Assembly (NCBI GenBank): GCA_034932685.1
Contig: JAYFOM010000033.1
Span: 1 to 24,153, forward strand
Reading direction: 5' to 3'
DNA from: JAQUCI01 sp034932685
Lineage (GTDB): Bacteria > Bacillota_I > Bacilli_A > Erysipelotrichales > Erysipelotrichaceae
Length of the DNA stretch: 24,153 bases
Shown: positions 1 through 8,550 of the stretch, piece by piece
Position numbering within the stretch: position 1 is the first letter of the stretch
Layout: each line of letters begins with the position of its first letter
Notes under the pieces: model-generated
Told to the model about the DNA's origin: nothing
Seen by the model: only the letters and a program-made list of their open reading frames with translations
The model's database searches: none
Translations under genes and position numbers: made by a program

Positions 1-1469
1 GATAGTACAACTTTTTTCTTGATAAAAAGCGATGATTTGATCCAAAAGTCTAAAAAGAGAAAGCTTTTATGATAAAAGGTAGACCTATTCCAGCTCCAGT
101 TTGCCATCTTTTTAAGATTATGAGAAGCGAAAATGATCAACACTTGATGTTGATTTTTCTTTAAGCCTCGCAAACGTGTATACCTTAAGCCATGACTTTC
201 TTTACTATCCGCGAACACCCGTTCAATAGTTTCTTTCCTTTTATCATATATATCGCGATATCCAATTGTATGTCTAATCTCTTCGGCTTCTTCTAAGTAC
301 TCTTCCCAAACATGCCTTTGTACAACTTTTACTTGATTCCTACTTAAAGTACACTTGGTTAATAATGGGCAATTCTCACAATCTTCAGGGTTTGATTTGT
401 ATTCTTTGCGTCCTTCTCTATTGGTGGTCGTATAGCTTAGTATCTTATCATTGGGACATAGATAACAGTCGAATGCTTCATCATATACATATTCATATTT
501 CTTCAAGAATCCTTTTTTCGTCATTGGTCTTTTGTAGGGAAAATACGGCTTTATGCCTGATTCAATTATGTCTCTGGCGATAACGGCTGTTTTATAACCC
601 GAATCTAATCCGATGTTCTCAATACCATCATATGCTTTGATTATTTCATCATAAGCTGCTTTGAAGGTAACGCTATCGTGCATGTTTCCAGGTATCGTTT
701 TACTACCTAACACAAACCCGTTTTTATCACAAAATGTTTGATGACTATACGCAAAACACTTCTCTTTCTCACCCTTATGATATAATCCGCTTTCTGGATC
801 TGTTGTACTTTGTTTGATGTGTTTCGTTATTTTGTCTTCTTTTATCTCTCCTGTTTCTTCATCATAATTATATTCGCTTGTGATAACTTCCTTTAATTGT
901 TTCTTGCCATGGGATTCACGATCTTTATTAATCTCTGCTTTTAGATCTTCTTCATAATATTTCTTGGTAATCGCTACTTCTACATCTATTGCTTTTCTCG
1001 TGTTGGCGCTGGCTTTCTGATGGGTCGAATCACCATAGATATTCTTAACATCTACGAATCCATATTTTATCGCTTGTTCAATGATCTGTTTGAATATCTC
1101 ATCAAACACTTCGCTGCTATTGTATCTGCGTATGTAGTTTTGACTCCATGTCGAATAGTTTGGTACTTCATCATCTATTGATATACCTAAAAACCATCGA
1201 TATGCTAAGTTTACTTTTATCTCTTCGCAGGTCTTTCTCATTGAGTTTATCCCAAATAGATAATTGATAAATATCATTTTAAAAAGGACAACCGGATCAA
1301 TGCTTGGTCGTCCTATATCACTGTATAATGCTTTTACTAATGGATAGATAAAACTCCAATTGATTGTCTTCTCTAGTTTTCTTACTAAATGTGTTTGTGG
1401 TACTAACTGTTCGATTGTGCTAAATATCATGCAATCATTTTTGCGATTGTTGTGATTTGTCATTGCCAT
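1..1469 (-). CDS. IS1182-type DDE transposase, 3' end cut by window edge
   Basis: Reading the minus strand from the ATG at 1469 gives 489 uninterrupted codons with no stop before the edge, so the C-terminus lies outside. The N-terminal part matches the DUF772-like region of IS1182/IS5-group transposases (RPSIDPVVLFK, then YLFGINSMRKT and YRWFLG). The DDE triad is visible: D147 in YGDSTHQKA, D289 in GLDSGYKT and E416 in ETIERVFADSKE. Between the last two is a Cys cluster (CYLCPND, then CENCPLLTKC), as seen in this family. The start is supported by GAGGT about 8 bases upstream. There is no frameshift, so the element may be active. Its mobility function, cut-and-paste DNA transposition, is inferred from the family. 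Confidence 0.93.
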   Translation of the reverse strand, partial: MAMTNHNNRKNDCMIFSTIEQLVPQTHLVRKLEKTINWSFIYPLVKALYSDIGRPSIDPVVLFKMIFINYLFGINSMRKTCEEIKVNLAYRWFLGISIDDEVPNYSTWSQNYIRRYNSSEVFDEIFKQIIEQAIKYGFVDVKNIYGDSTHQKASANTRKAIDVEVAITKKYYEEDLKAEINKDRESHGKKQLKEVITSEYNYDEETGEIKEDKITKHIKQSTTDPESGLYHKGEKEKCFAYSHQTFCDKNGFVLGSKTIPGNMHDSVTFKAAYDEIIKAYDGIENIGLDSGYKTAVIARDIIESGIKPYFPYKRPMTKKGFLKKYEYVYDEAFDCYLCPNDKILSYTTTNREGRKEYKSNPEDCENCPLLTKCTLSRNQVKVVQRHVWEEYLEEAEEIRHTIGYRDIYDKRKETIERVFADSKESHGLRYTRLRGLKKNQHQVLIIFASHNLKKMANWSWNRSTFYHKSFLFLDFWIKSSLFIKKKVVL

Positions 1470-1552
1470 AGCTTTTACCTCATTTTGCCTACTTCTATTA
1501 TACTATTTCTATGGCTTTTTCTCATTATAAAAGGCATGAAGAGTTGTACTAT
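2..1552 (-). mobile_element. IS1182-like insertion sequence (boundaries provisional)
   Basis: A perfect 11-base inverted repeat, atagtacaact at 2-12 and agttgtactat at 1542-1552, flanks the transposase gene and is the best visible candidate for the element ends. However, the transposase frame has no stop at position 1, so the true left end lies at or beyond the window edge. The right end could also extend to the second inverted repeat at 1579-1590. No target-site duplication can be tested because the left flank is missing. Confidence 0.55.
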
Positions 1553-1590
1553 TTTTGGCAAAATAAGGTAAACAAGCATCTTCATGCCTT
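1531..1590. repeat. 12-base inverted repeat beside the IS right end
   Basis: aaggcatgaaga at 1531-1542 and its exact reverse complement tcttcatgcctt at 1579-1590 form a potential stem with a 36-base loop. The loop contains the agttgtactat IS-end candidate, which shares one base with the left arm. It could be a terminator shielding the IS from outside transcription, or part of the IS terminus. Confidence 0.4.
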
Positions 1591-1644
1591 CTTCATTTTA
1601 TCAAATTATATATATTTTTACTATACTTCTTTGTCAACAGGCTG

Positions 1645-1667
1645 AAACATAGCCTCAAGCTATGTTT
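1645..1667 (-). terminator. hairpin spanning the aminotransferase stop codon
   Basis: aaacatagc at 1645-1653 pairs perfectly with gctatgttt at 1659-1667, and the TGA stop of the aminotransferase gene sits in the loop. In the minus direction only three T residues follow, so it is a weak intrinsic terminator. In the plus direction a T-rich tail follows, so it may instead stop transcription from the other side. Confidence 0.35.
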
Positions 1668-2902
1668 TTAATTGTCTCATCATATATTTTTTTCATGCGA
1701 GATGCTAATCCCTTTGTTTTTGTGAGATTAACACTACATAAGGCAACTCTAATACCATTATGAAGCTTAACTGTATAAATATGATCATTCATTAGTGCTT
1801 CATGATAGCGCTCTAACAACTGTGGTTTTGTAATATTAAGTGTTACAAAAAAACCTTCTTTGTAAGGATAAATAGGTAATTCAACTGCTTTAGCTTCCGT
1901 AATGAATATCTCGCTACGAAGTGCTAAAAGATCAACATACTTCTGTTTTTCTTTTAAGAAAGCTTCCCTATTATGATTTACTACTTCAACAAAGTTCGCC
2001 ATCCAACCATTATTTGCATTACTCCATATAGCACGAGCTGAGTTTTCAAAGGTATCATAAATAAGTTTAACCGTAGTTTCATTTTTAGCTAAGATAATAG
2101 CAGCTCCTAAACGCATACCATATGAGGTCAGTGTTTTTGAACAACTGAAAGCTACGATAATAGCCACATTATCATCAATTTCATTAAAATGGCACATGTA
2201 ATCACGCGCGGTACTAAGTTTTTTGGCATAATCAATATATGCAATATCATTTAATAAAACACATGGTCCAAGCTTAGCTAAGCGATTAATGATCCTTATC
2301 ACTGCTTGCCACTCTTCATCACTCATCGTATAACCACTGGGATTATGAAGTGGATCATTGATGATAACAAGTAATTTCCCTTGTTGGTGCATAATAGTAT
2401 CAGCTTGTTGAGCAAAAGCATCTAAGTTAAAATGATCACCTTCAAACATATCATACAAAGCTATTTGAAGATGATTGTTTTTAGCCATTAACTGATAAGA
2501 AGACCAAGCCAAACTTGGTAGTAACACCTTCATGTTAATATCTAAGATATTCATCATTGCAAGCGCCACTGCACCAGTGCCTCCTGGAGTTGCGACCACA
2601 TTGTGATAAAGATTGAACTTGTTATCTCCTTTTACCCAATCAAAAACGGTACGTTTAAATTCAGCACTGCCGGTAATTGCTTCAGCGTACTGGGCTTTGG
2701 TTTCTTTACTGATGTGATCATAAGTATCATAAACAACATCATAAGCGGCAATGATTTCATCTTCAGTATAAAGTGAACCAATTGTGGCATTCACGACATT
2801 TTCACTACCAATGAGTTCAGCTGCTTTAACGGCTTTTTGACTTACGATAAAGACGTTGTCTAAAAGGGGGACGGTATTACCGTCTTTTCTTACTATTTGC
2901 AT
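1655..2902 (-). CDS. PLP-dependent class I/II aminotransferase, aspartate/aromatic type
   Basis: A 415-residue fold-type I aminotransferase that would transfer an amino group from an amino acid to a 2-oxo acid; the substrate cannot be told from sequence. Visible landmarks are a PLP-phosphate loop (TPGGTGAVA, about 105-113), NDPLHNPSGY (182-191), the D219/Y222 cofactor contacts in NDIAYID, the Schiff-base lysine K256 in SCSKTLTSYGMRLGA with R264, and the late IRVALCSVN arginine strand typical for substrate carboxylate binding. The same frame is open up to a GTG at 2956, but that codon lies in the clpB terminator loop. The ATG at 2902 is a better start because it fits the family length and follows a TATAAT at 2923-2918. 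It stands alone in its transcription unit, downstream of the heat-shock operon terminator. Confidence 0.85.
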   Translation of the reverse strand: MQIVRKDGNTVPLLDNVFIVSQKAVKAAELIGSENVVNATIGSLYTEDEIIAAYDVVYDTYDHISKETKAQYAEAITGSAEFKRTVFDWVKGDNKFNLYHNVVATPGGTGAVALAMMNILDINMKVLLPSLAWSSYQLMAKNNHLQIALYDMFEGDHFNLDAFAQQADTIMHQQGKLLVIINDPLHNPSGYTMSDEEWQAVIRIINRLAKLGPCVLLNDIAYIDYAKKLSTARDYMCHFNEIDDNVAIIVAFSCSKTLTSYGMRLGAAIILAKNETTVKLIYDTFENSARAIWSNANNGWMANFVEVVNHNREAFLKEKQKYVDLLALRSEIFITEAKAVELPIYPYKEGFFVTLNITKPQLLERYHEALMNDHIYTVKLHNGIRVALCSVNLTKTKGLASRMKKIYDETIKNIA

Positions 2903-2917
2903 GTTATCACCGTTTTG

Positions 2918-2923
2918 ATTATA
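2918..2923 (-). promoter_or_regulatory. candidate -10 box for the aminotransferase gene
   Basis: TATAAT on the minus strand, 15 bases before the ATG at 2902, downstream of the clpB terminator. No convincing -35 box is seen at 16-18 bases. A second TATAAT lies at 2939-2934. Transcription from the nearer box would give a leader of under about 12 bases. Confidence 0.4.
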
Positions 2924-2944
2924 TCGTGTTTGAATTATAAAGAA

Positions 2945-2971
2945 AACCCCTATCACAATGTGATAAGGGTA
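2945..2971 (-). terminator. Rho-independent terminator of the hrcA-clpB operon
   Basis: Just past the clpB stop, the minus strand reads ACCCTTATCACA, a short loop, TGTGATAGGGGT, then TTTTCTTT. It has a near-perfect 12-base stem followed by a T tract, placed where the long operon should end. Confidence 0.85.
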
Positions 2972-2974
2972 TTA

Positions 2975-5530
2975 TTATACTTTGATTACCGTAAACTTGT
3001 TATCTTTGACATCAATTTTTAATACTGCATCTTCTTCAATACTATCTTCAATGATCTTTTTAGCAATCAAGGTTTCAATATTTCTTTGAATGAATCGTTT
3101 CATTGGTCGAGCTCCATAAACTGGATCGACCCCTTCAGCAATGATTAACTTATTAGCTGCTTCTGTAATCTCAAGTTGAATGTTACGATCATGTAAGCGT
3201 AACTTTAGTTCATTTAAGAACTTTCCCGCTATCTTGATCATTACATCATCATTTAAACGATTAAAGACGATAATCTCATCAATACGATTGATAAATTCTG
3301 GTTTAAAGAAACGTTTTAGTTCATCTTGATATCCGTTAATTCGTTTTGTTTCATCTTCTTCAAAAGCGAATTGTGAGCCTAAATTACTTGTCATTATTAT
3401 TAAGGTATTCTTAAAATCAACCACGACGCCCTTACTATCAGTAATACGACCATCATCAAGGATTTGTAGTAAGATATTGAATACATCAGGATGAGCTTTC
3501 TCTACTTCATCAAGCAGAATTATTGAATATGGTTTTCTTCTTACCGCCTCACTTAATTGACCACCTTCCTCATAACCTACATAACCAGGAGGTGCTCCAA
3601 TTAAACGAGATGTACTAAACTTCTCCATGTACTCACTCATATCAATACGTATGATCTTGTTTTCTGAATCAAACAATTGCTCAGCTAAAGCTTTAGCCAC
3701 TTCCGTTTTACCAACCCCTGTTGGTCCTAGAAACAAAAACGATCCAATTGGTCTATTCTCATCTTGAATGTTAGCTTTTGAGCGCATGATAGCATCAGTG
3801 ACTAAACGCAAAGCTTCATCTTGTCCCATGACTCTTTTGCTTAAAGTAGCTTCAAGATTTAGCAGTTTCTGTCTTTGAGTATCAAGCAATTTACTTACTT
3901 CAATATGTGTCCATTTAGCAACGATCCTAGCAATCATTTCGGCATCTACCGTTTCTGGTATTAAGGCATTAGAACTTTTATTTGCTTGTTGATCCTTAAT
4001 CTTCTTTTCAAGGGTTGGGATAGTATCATATTGTAATTTAGCAGCGTCTTCATATCTAACTTCATTCTGTGCTTGTTCAAGATCAAGTTTAGCTTTCTCA
4101 AGCAATTCTTTGTTTGCTTTACTTTCAGCAAGATCTTTCTTTTCTTTATCCCATTGTGAATAGACGATAGTCCTTTGTTCTTTATAATTGGTAAGTTCAT
4201 TACGTAACTGTTGTAAACGATCTTTTGTCTTTTGATCGGTTTCTTTTTTGAGTGCTGTTTCTTCTATTTCTAATTGCATGATCTTGCGGTTAAGTTCATC
4301 AAGTTCATCTGGTAATGAATCCATTTCTACTCTTATTGATGCACAAGCTTCATCAATCAGATCAATTGCTTTATCAGGTAGAAAACGATCGGTGATATAA
4401 CGTTGTGATAAGCTTGCTGCTGCAATGATGGCTTCATCTAGAATCTGCACGCCATGATGAGTTTCAAAGCGATCCTTTAAACCTCTTAAAATTGATATTG
4501 TATCTTCAACTGATGGTTCTTCAACAGTAATCCTTTGAAATCTTCTTTCCAGCGCTTTATCTTTCTCAATAAACTTACGATATTCATCAAAGGTTGTTGC
4601 TCCAATACAGCGCAATTCACCACGTGCTAACATTGGTTTTAACAAGTTAGCCGCATCCATTGAACCTTCTGTCTTACCAGCTCCAACTAAATTATGAATT
4701 TCATCAATAAAGAGTATTATATTTCCATCCGCTTGTTTAACTTCATTTAATACTGCTTTAAGTCTTTCTTCGTATTCACCACGAAATTTTGCACCAGCTA
4801 TTAAAGCTCCCATATCAAGTTCAATCAGTTTCTTCTCTGACAAACTAATTGGTACATCATTTTTCATGATACGCCAAGCGATACCCTCAACAATGGCCGT
4901 TTTACCAACCCCTGGTTCACCAATTAAGATGGGGTTATTTTTGGTCTTGCGTGATAAAATTTGTATGATACGTCTAATTTCATCATCACGACCAATAACA
5001 GGATCGATCTTTCCATATTTTACATCTTTAACTAAATCACGACCATATTTTTCAAGCGCATTAAGATTGGCTTCTGTAGTTGCATCATCCATTGTTCGCC
5101 CTTTCCGCCTTCTTAATTCGGCATCTATAAAATCTTGTTTAGTAACATTGATCTTGGTAACTATTTCTTTAGATATCATCGAATTATTATAGAGCAAAGC
5201 AATTAGTACCGCTGCTACTGATAAATAAGAATCCTTTTGTTGGCGTGACCAAACTTCTGCTTCAACAAAGCTCTTATTAACATCATGACTAATTGTTGGT
5301 TGTTGATAATTTGAAACAATCGCAATCTTTTCAAGATTAACATCGACAATATCAAACAGTGTTTGCTTATCAATCGCAAATTCTTGCCATAAACCATCAC
5401 AGGTATCATCTTCCAATATCGCCTTTAACATATGCGCGGTTGTAATTTCTGGATGACGAAGTGTCATGGCCAATTGGACAGCTTTTTGAATGATTTTTTG
5501 TAATCTTTCACTCATCTGTTCAACATTCAT
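2975..5530 (-). CDS. clpB: ClpB disaggregase (Hsp100 AAA+ ATPase)
   Basis: An 851-residue cytosolic hexameric ATPase that pulls polypeptides out of aggregates together with DnaK/DnaJ/GrpE. All the domains are present: a double Clp-N repeat (about 1-145), NBD1 with Walker A GEPGVGKT (near 205) and Walker B IILFIDEIH, a long charged coiled-coil M domain (about 400-525) that docks DnaK, and NBD2 with Walker A GPTGVGKT (near 605) and the GYVGYEEGG pore loop. A C-terminal D2-small domain closes the protein. The length is normal for ClpB and rules out ClpC-type proteins, which lack so long a middle domain. The start follows AAGGAGGT. It begins 12 bases after dnaJ with no promoter or CtsR-like heptad repeat seen between, so it is probably co-transcribed in the HrcA-controlled operon, and a terminator follows it. 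Confidence 0.97.
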   Translation of the reverse strand: MNVEQMSERLQKIIQKAVQLAMTLRHPEITTAHMLKAILEDDTCDGLWQEFAIDKQTLFDIVDVNLEKIAIVSNYQQPTISHDVNKSFVEAEVWSRQQKDSYLSVAAVLIALLYNNSMISKEIVTKINVTKQDFIDAELRRRKGRTMDDATTEANLNALEKYGRDLVKDVKYGKIDPVIGRDDEIRRIIQILSRKTKNNPILIGEPGVGKTAIVEGIAWRIMKNDVPISLSEKKLIELDMGALIAGAKFRGEYEERLKAVLNEVKQADGNIILFIDEIHNLVGAGKTEGSMDAANLLKPMLARGELRCIGATTFDEYRKFIEKDKALERRFQRITVEEPSVEDTISILRGLKDRFETHHGVQILDEAIIAAASLSQRYITDRFLPDKAIDLIDEACASIRVEMDSLPDELDELNRKIMQLEIEETALKKETDQKTKDRLQQLRNELTNYKEQRTIVYSQWDKEKKDLAESKANKELLEKAKLDLEQAQNEVRYEDAAKLQYDTIPTLEKKIKDQQANKSSNALIPETVDAEMIARIVAKWTHIEVSKLLDTQRQKLLNLEATLSKRVMGQDEALRLVTDAIMRSKANIQDENRPIGSFLFLGPTGVGKTEVAKALAEQLFDSENKIIRIDMSEYMEKFSTSRLIGAPPGYVGYEEGGQLSEAVRRKPYSIILLDEVEKAHPDVFNILLQILDDGRITDSKGVVVDFKNTLIIMTSNLGSQFAFEEDETKRINGYQDELKRFFKPEFINRIDEIIVFNRLNDDVMIKIAGKFLNELKLRLHDRNIQLEITEAANKLIIAEGVDPVYGARPMKRFIQRNIETLIAKKIIEDSIEEDAVLKIDVKDNKFTVIKV

Positions 5531-5542
5531 GATCGTACCTCC

Positions 5543-6670
5543 TTAACTTTTGAAAGCTTTTTTAAATTTAGAGAATACCGACTCTTTACCATTTAAGTTA
5601 CGAATCCGTTCATAAAGTTCTTTTTCTTCTTTACTTAACTTAGTATTAACTTCAAGTTTAACTTCAACAAATTGATCACCAGCAATACTTGATCTAGTAT
5701 CCTTGACGCCTTTTCCTTTTAGTCGGAATTTAGTGGCGTTTTGTGTGCCAGCTGGTATTGTAAGTTCAACATCACCATAAACCGTTGGTACATCAATGGT
5801 ACAACCTAATGTGGCATCAACCGCACTAATTGGTATGTTGATATAGATGTTTTTACCATCACGTTCAAAAAATTTGTGTTTTTCAACAGCGATTTCAATA
5901 TAGAGATCCCCATTTGGTCCACCATTTGATCCTCTTTCGCCTTTGCCAGCGATTCGAAGCTGTTGACCACTTTGAATCCCTTCAGGTATTTTTACATCAA
6001 CATTGATACGTTTATGTTCATATCCTTCACCATTACATTTACGACATTTATTGGCAACCGTTTTACCACTGCCACGGCATTCAGGACAAACGCTTTGAGA
6101 CTGAAAAACCCCAAAAGCAGTCCTTTGTTGGGAAACAATTGTTCCTTGACCATTACAGCGAGTACATACCTTTACATCACTCTTACTTCTGGCGCCACTA
6201 CCTAAGCATTCTGAACATTGTTCATCAACATCAAGGGTGATTGTTTCATTCTTGCCAAAAATAGCATCCATGAAATCCACCCGCATTTTCATAAATAAGT
6301 CCTGACCTTTTCGAGGTCCGGTTGTATTAGTACGACGTGAAGAAGATTGTGAGAATCCACCACCACCAAAAAACGATCCGAAAATATCGCTTAAATCATC
6401 AAAACCGGCGCCACTAAAGCCACTAAAACCACCATATCCACTTGCGTCCATTCCCGAATGACCAAACTGATCATAGGTAGCTTTCTTTTGCGGATCAGAC
6501 AACACTTCATACGCTTCACTTACTTCTTTAAATTTATCCGCTGCTCCGGCTTCTTTATTTACATCAGGATGAAATTTCTTCGCAAGGGTACGATAAGCTT
6601 TTTTGATATCATTTTCACTTGCGCCTTTACTTAATCCCAGTATTTCATAATAATCTCTTTTGGTACTCAT
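5543..6670 (-). CDS. dnaJ: Chaperone protein DnaJ (type I Hsp40)
   Basis: A 375-residue co-chaperone that stimulates DnaK ATP hydrolysis and delivers substrates. In order: J domain with the HPD motif at 34-36; a Gly/Phe-rich linker (about 72-108) with repeated GGFSGFSG-type segments; a zinc-binding domain with four CxxCxGxG repeats (Cys pairs at 152/155, 169/172, 195/198 and 209/212); then the two beta-barrel substrate-binding domains. All zinc ligands are intact, so this is a full type I DnaJ. The GGAG-type ribosome site is correctly spaced. The 62-base gap to dnaK carries a hairpin, unlike the other junctions of the operon, and clpB follows 12 bases downstream. Confidence 0.98.
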   Translation of the reverse strand: MSTKRDYYEILGLSKGASENDIKKAYRTLAKKFHPDVNKEAGAADKFKEVSEAYEVLSDPQKKATYDQFGHSGMDASGYGGFSGFSGAGFDDLSDIFGSFFGGGGFSQSSSRRTNTTGPRKGQDLFMKMRVDFMDAIFGKNETITLDVDEQCSECLGSGARSKSDVKVCTRCNGQGTIVSQQRTAFGVFQSQSVCPECRGSGKTVANKCRKCNGEGYEHKRINVDVKIPEGIQSGQQLRIAGKGERGSNGGPNGDLYIEIAVEKHKFFERDGKNIYINIPISAVDATLGCTIDVPTVYGDVELTIPAGTQNATKFRLKGKGVKDTRSSIAGDQFVEVKLEVNTKLSKEEKELYERIRNLNGKESVFSKFKKAFKS

Positions 6671-6701
6671 AGCTCTCCTTTTTCCACTGCTTTACCACAG
6701 A

Positions 6702-6724
6702 AATCCTAGTATTTAACTAGGATT
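6702..6724 (-). terminator. hairpin between dnaK and dnaJ, possible attenuator or processing site
   Basis: aatcctagt (6702-6710) and actaggatt (6716-6724) form a perfect 9-base stem with a 5-base loop. In the transcript only UUUC follows, so termination would be partial at best. It could lower dnaJ-clpB expression relative to dnaK or stabilise the 3' end of a processed hrcA-grpE-dnaK message. Confidence 0.5.
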
Positions 6725-6732
6725 ATAGTTGG

Positions 6733-8538
6733 TTATGATTTTTCTTTGAACTCTGCATCAACAACATCATCATCTTGGTTAGCATCATTTACATCTTCAG
6801 CACCATTAGCGTTTTGTTGATACATCGAAGCTCCCATTTGTTGAGCTGCTTTCTCTAAAGCATCAATCTTATCTTTTAGTGTATCAATATCATTTTCATC
6901 GATTGCTTTCTTAAGTTCATCGCGAAGCTTTGTAACCTCTGCTTTTTGATCAGCTGGTATATTAGCTTGTTCATTATTTAAGGTGTCATCGATTTGGTTG
7001 ATAAACTGTTCAGCCTTGTTCTTAAGTTCGATCTCTTCTTTACGTTTTTCGTCTTCAACCTTATGCTCTTCGGCTTCTTTTACCATTCTTTCAATTTCTT
7101 CTTTTGATAAGCCTGTAGAATTTTGAATCACAATTGATTGTTTACGATTAGTTCCTTTATCTAAAGCTGAAACATGAACAATACCATTAACATCAATATC
7201 AAACGTTACTTCAATTTGAGGAATACCACGACGCGCTGGTGCGATACCATCAAGCTTAAATAATCCAAGTGTCTTATTATCAGCTGCCATCGGTCTTTCA
7301 CCTTGTAATACATGAATATCAACAGCCGGTTGATTATCAGCAGCGGTAGAGAATACTTGTGATTTTGATGTTGGGATAGTTGTGTTGCGAGTAATAAGAG
7401 TTGTCATAACGCCACCCAAAGTTTCAATACCAAGGGATAATGGTGTTACATCAAGCAACAACACATCTTTAACATCACCACTGATAACTGCACCTTGAAT
7501 ACTAGCACCAATCGCTACTACTTCATCCGGGTTAACGGAATGGTTAGGTTCTTTACCAAGTTCACGTTTTACAGTTTCTTGAACTGCAGGAATACGTGTT
7601 GAACCACCAACTAATAATACTTGATGAATATCATTCTTAGTCAAGCCAGCATCTTTTAAAGCCTGTCTTACTGGCCCTACTGTTCTTTCGACTAATTGTT
7701 TGGTCATATCTTCAAATTTAGCTCTTGTCAAGGTAACATCTAAATGCAAAGGACCAGATGGACCAGCCGAGATAAATGGTAAGCTAATTTGCGTTTGAAC
7801 CATGCTTGATAAGTCTTTTTTCGCTTTTTCAGCTGCTTCTTTCATTCTTTGTAAAGCCATACGATCTTGTTTTAGATCGATAGCATTATCTTTCTTAAAC
7901 TGATCAGCTAGCCAATCAACAACGATGTTATCAAAATCATCGCCACCTAACATGTTGTCCCCTGCTGTAGCTAATACTTCAAATGTTCCATCAGCTAACT
8001 CAAGTATACTAACATCAAATGTTCCACCACCAAGGTCATAAACTAAAACTTTCTGTTCTTTGTCAGTTTTGTCAATGCCAAACGCTAACGCTGCGGCAGT
8101 TGGTTCATTTATGATGCGTTCAACTTCAAGTCCTGCAATTCTACCAGCATCTTTAGTTGCTTGTCTTTGAGCGTCATTAAAGTAAGCAGGTACGGTAATG
8201 ACCGCCTTCGTTACTTTTTCACCCAAATAATCTTCGGCATATCCTTTGATGTATTGTAAAATCATCGCTGAAATTTCTTGTGGTGTATAAGATTTTCCTT
8301 CTAATTCAATTTTCTTGTTACTTCCCATTAAACGTTTAACGGAAATAACTGAATCTTTATTAGTGACCACCTGTCTTTTAGCGGCATCACCAACAATACG
8401 CTCACCATTTTTAAAGGCCACTACCGAAGGAGTTGTTCTGTTACCTTCTGGGTTTGTGATAACCTTTGCTTCACCACCATCCATGACAGCGACACATGAA
8501 TTGGTTGTTCCTAAGTCTATTCCAATAATTTTGCTCAT
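6733..8538 (-). CDS. dnaK: Chaperone protein DnaK (Hsp70)
   Basis: A 601-residue cytosolic ATP-dependent chaperone that binds exposed hydrophobic peptides; it is the hub of the DnaK-DnaJ-GrpE system and partner of ClpB. The nucleotide-binding domain starts with IIGIDLGTTNSCVAV and contains the phosphate-2 motif VYDLGGGTFDVSILE and VLLVGGSTRIPAVQ. The substrate-binding domain (VTPLSLGIETLGGV onward) and helical lid follow, with an acidic DVVDAEF-type tail that resembles the conserved Hsp70 C-terminus. The length is close to Gram-positive DnaK, and it lacks the extra N-terminal segment of Gram-negative proteins. The start follows a GGAGG site, and grpE ends 12 bases upstream. Confidence 0.99.
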   Translation of the reverse strand: MSKIIGIDLGTTNSCVAVMDGGEAKVITNPEGNRTTPSVVAFKNGERIVGDAAKRQVVTNKDSVISVKRLMGSNKKIELEGKSYTPQEISAMILQYIKGYAEDYLGEKVTKAVITVPAYFNDAQRQATKDAGRIAGLEVERIINEPTAAALAFGIDKTDKEQKVLVYDLGGGTFDVSILELADGTFEVLATAGDNMLGGDDFDNIVVDWLADQFKKDNAIDLKQDRMALQRMKEAAEKAKKDLSSMVQTQISLPFISAGPSGPLHLDVTLTRAKFEDMTKQLVERTVGPVRQALKDAGLTKNDIHQVLLVGGSTRIPAVQETVKRELGKEPNHSVNPDEVVAIGASIQGAVISGDVKDVLLLDVTPLSLGIETLGGVMTTLITRNTTIPTSKSQVFSTAADNQPAVDIHVLQGERPMAADNKTLGLFKLDGIAPARRGIPQIEVTFDIDVNGIVHVSALDKGTNRKQSIVIQNSTGLSKEEIERMVKEAEEHKVEDEKRKEEIELKNKAEQFINQIDDTLNNEQANIPADQKAEVTKLRDELKKAIDENDIDTLKDKIDALEKAAQQMGASMYQQNANGAEDVNDANQDDDVVDAEFKEKS

Positions 8539-8550
8539 TTCTTTTTCCTC

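Noticed and set aside
365..583. 72-codon plus-strand ORF inside the IS
   Set aside because: It lies opposite the intact transposase frame, has no ribosome site, and its low-complexity composition fits a shadow ORF.
3961..4200. 79-codon ORF within clpB in another frame
   Set aside because: It covers the ClpB coiled-coil domain; its Lys/Leu-rich product is a frame-shifted shadow of that region.
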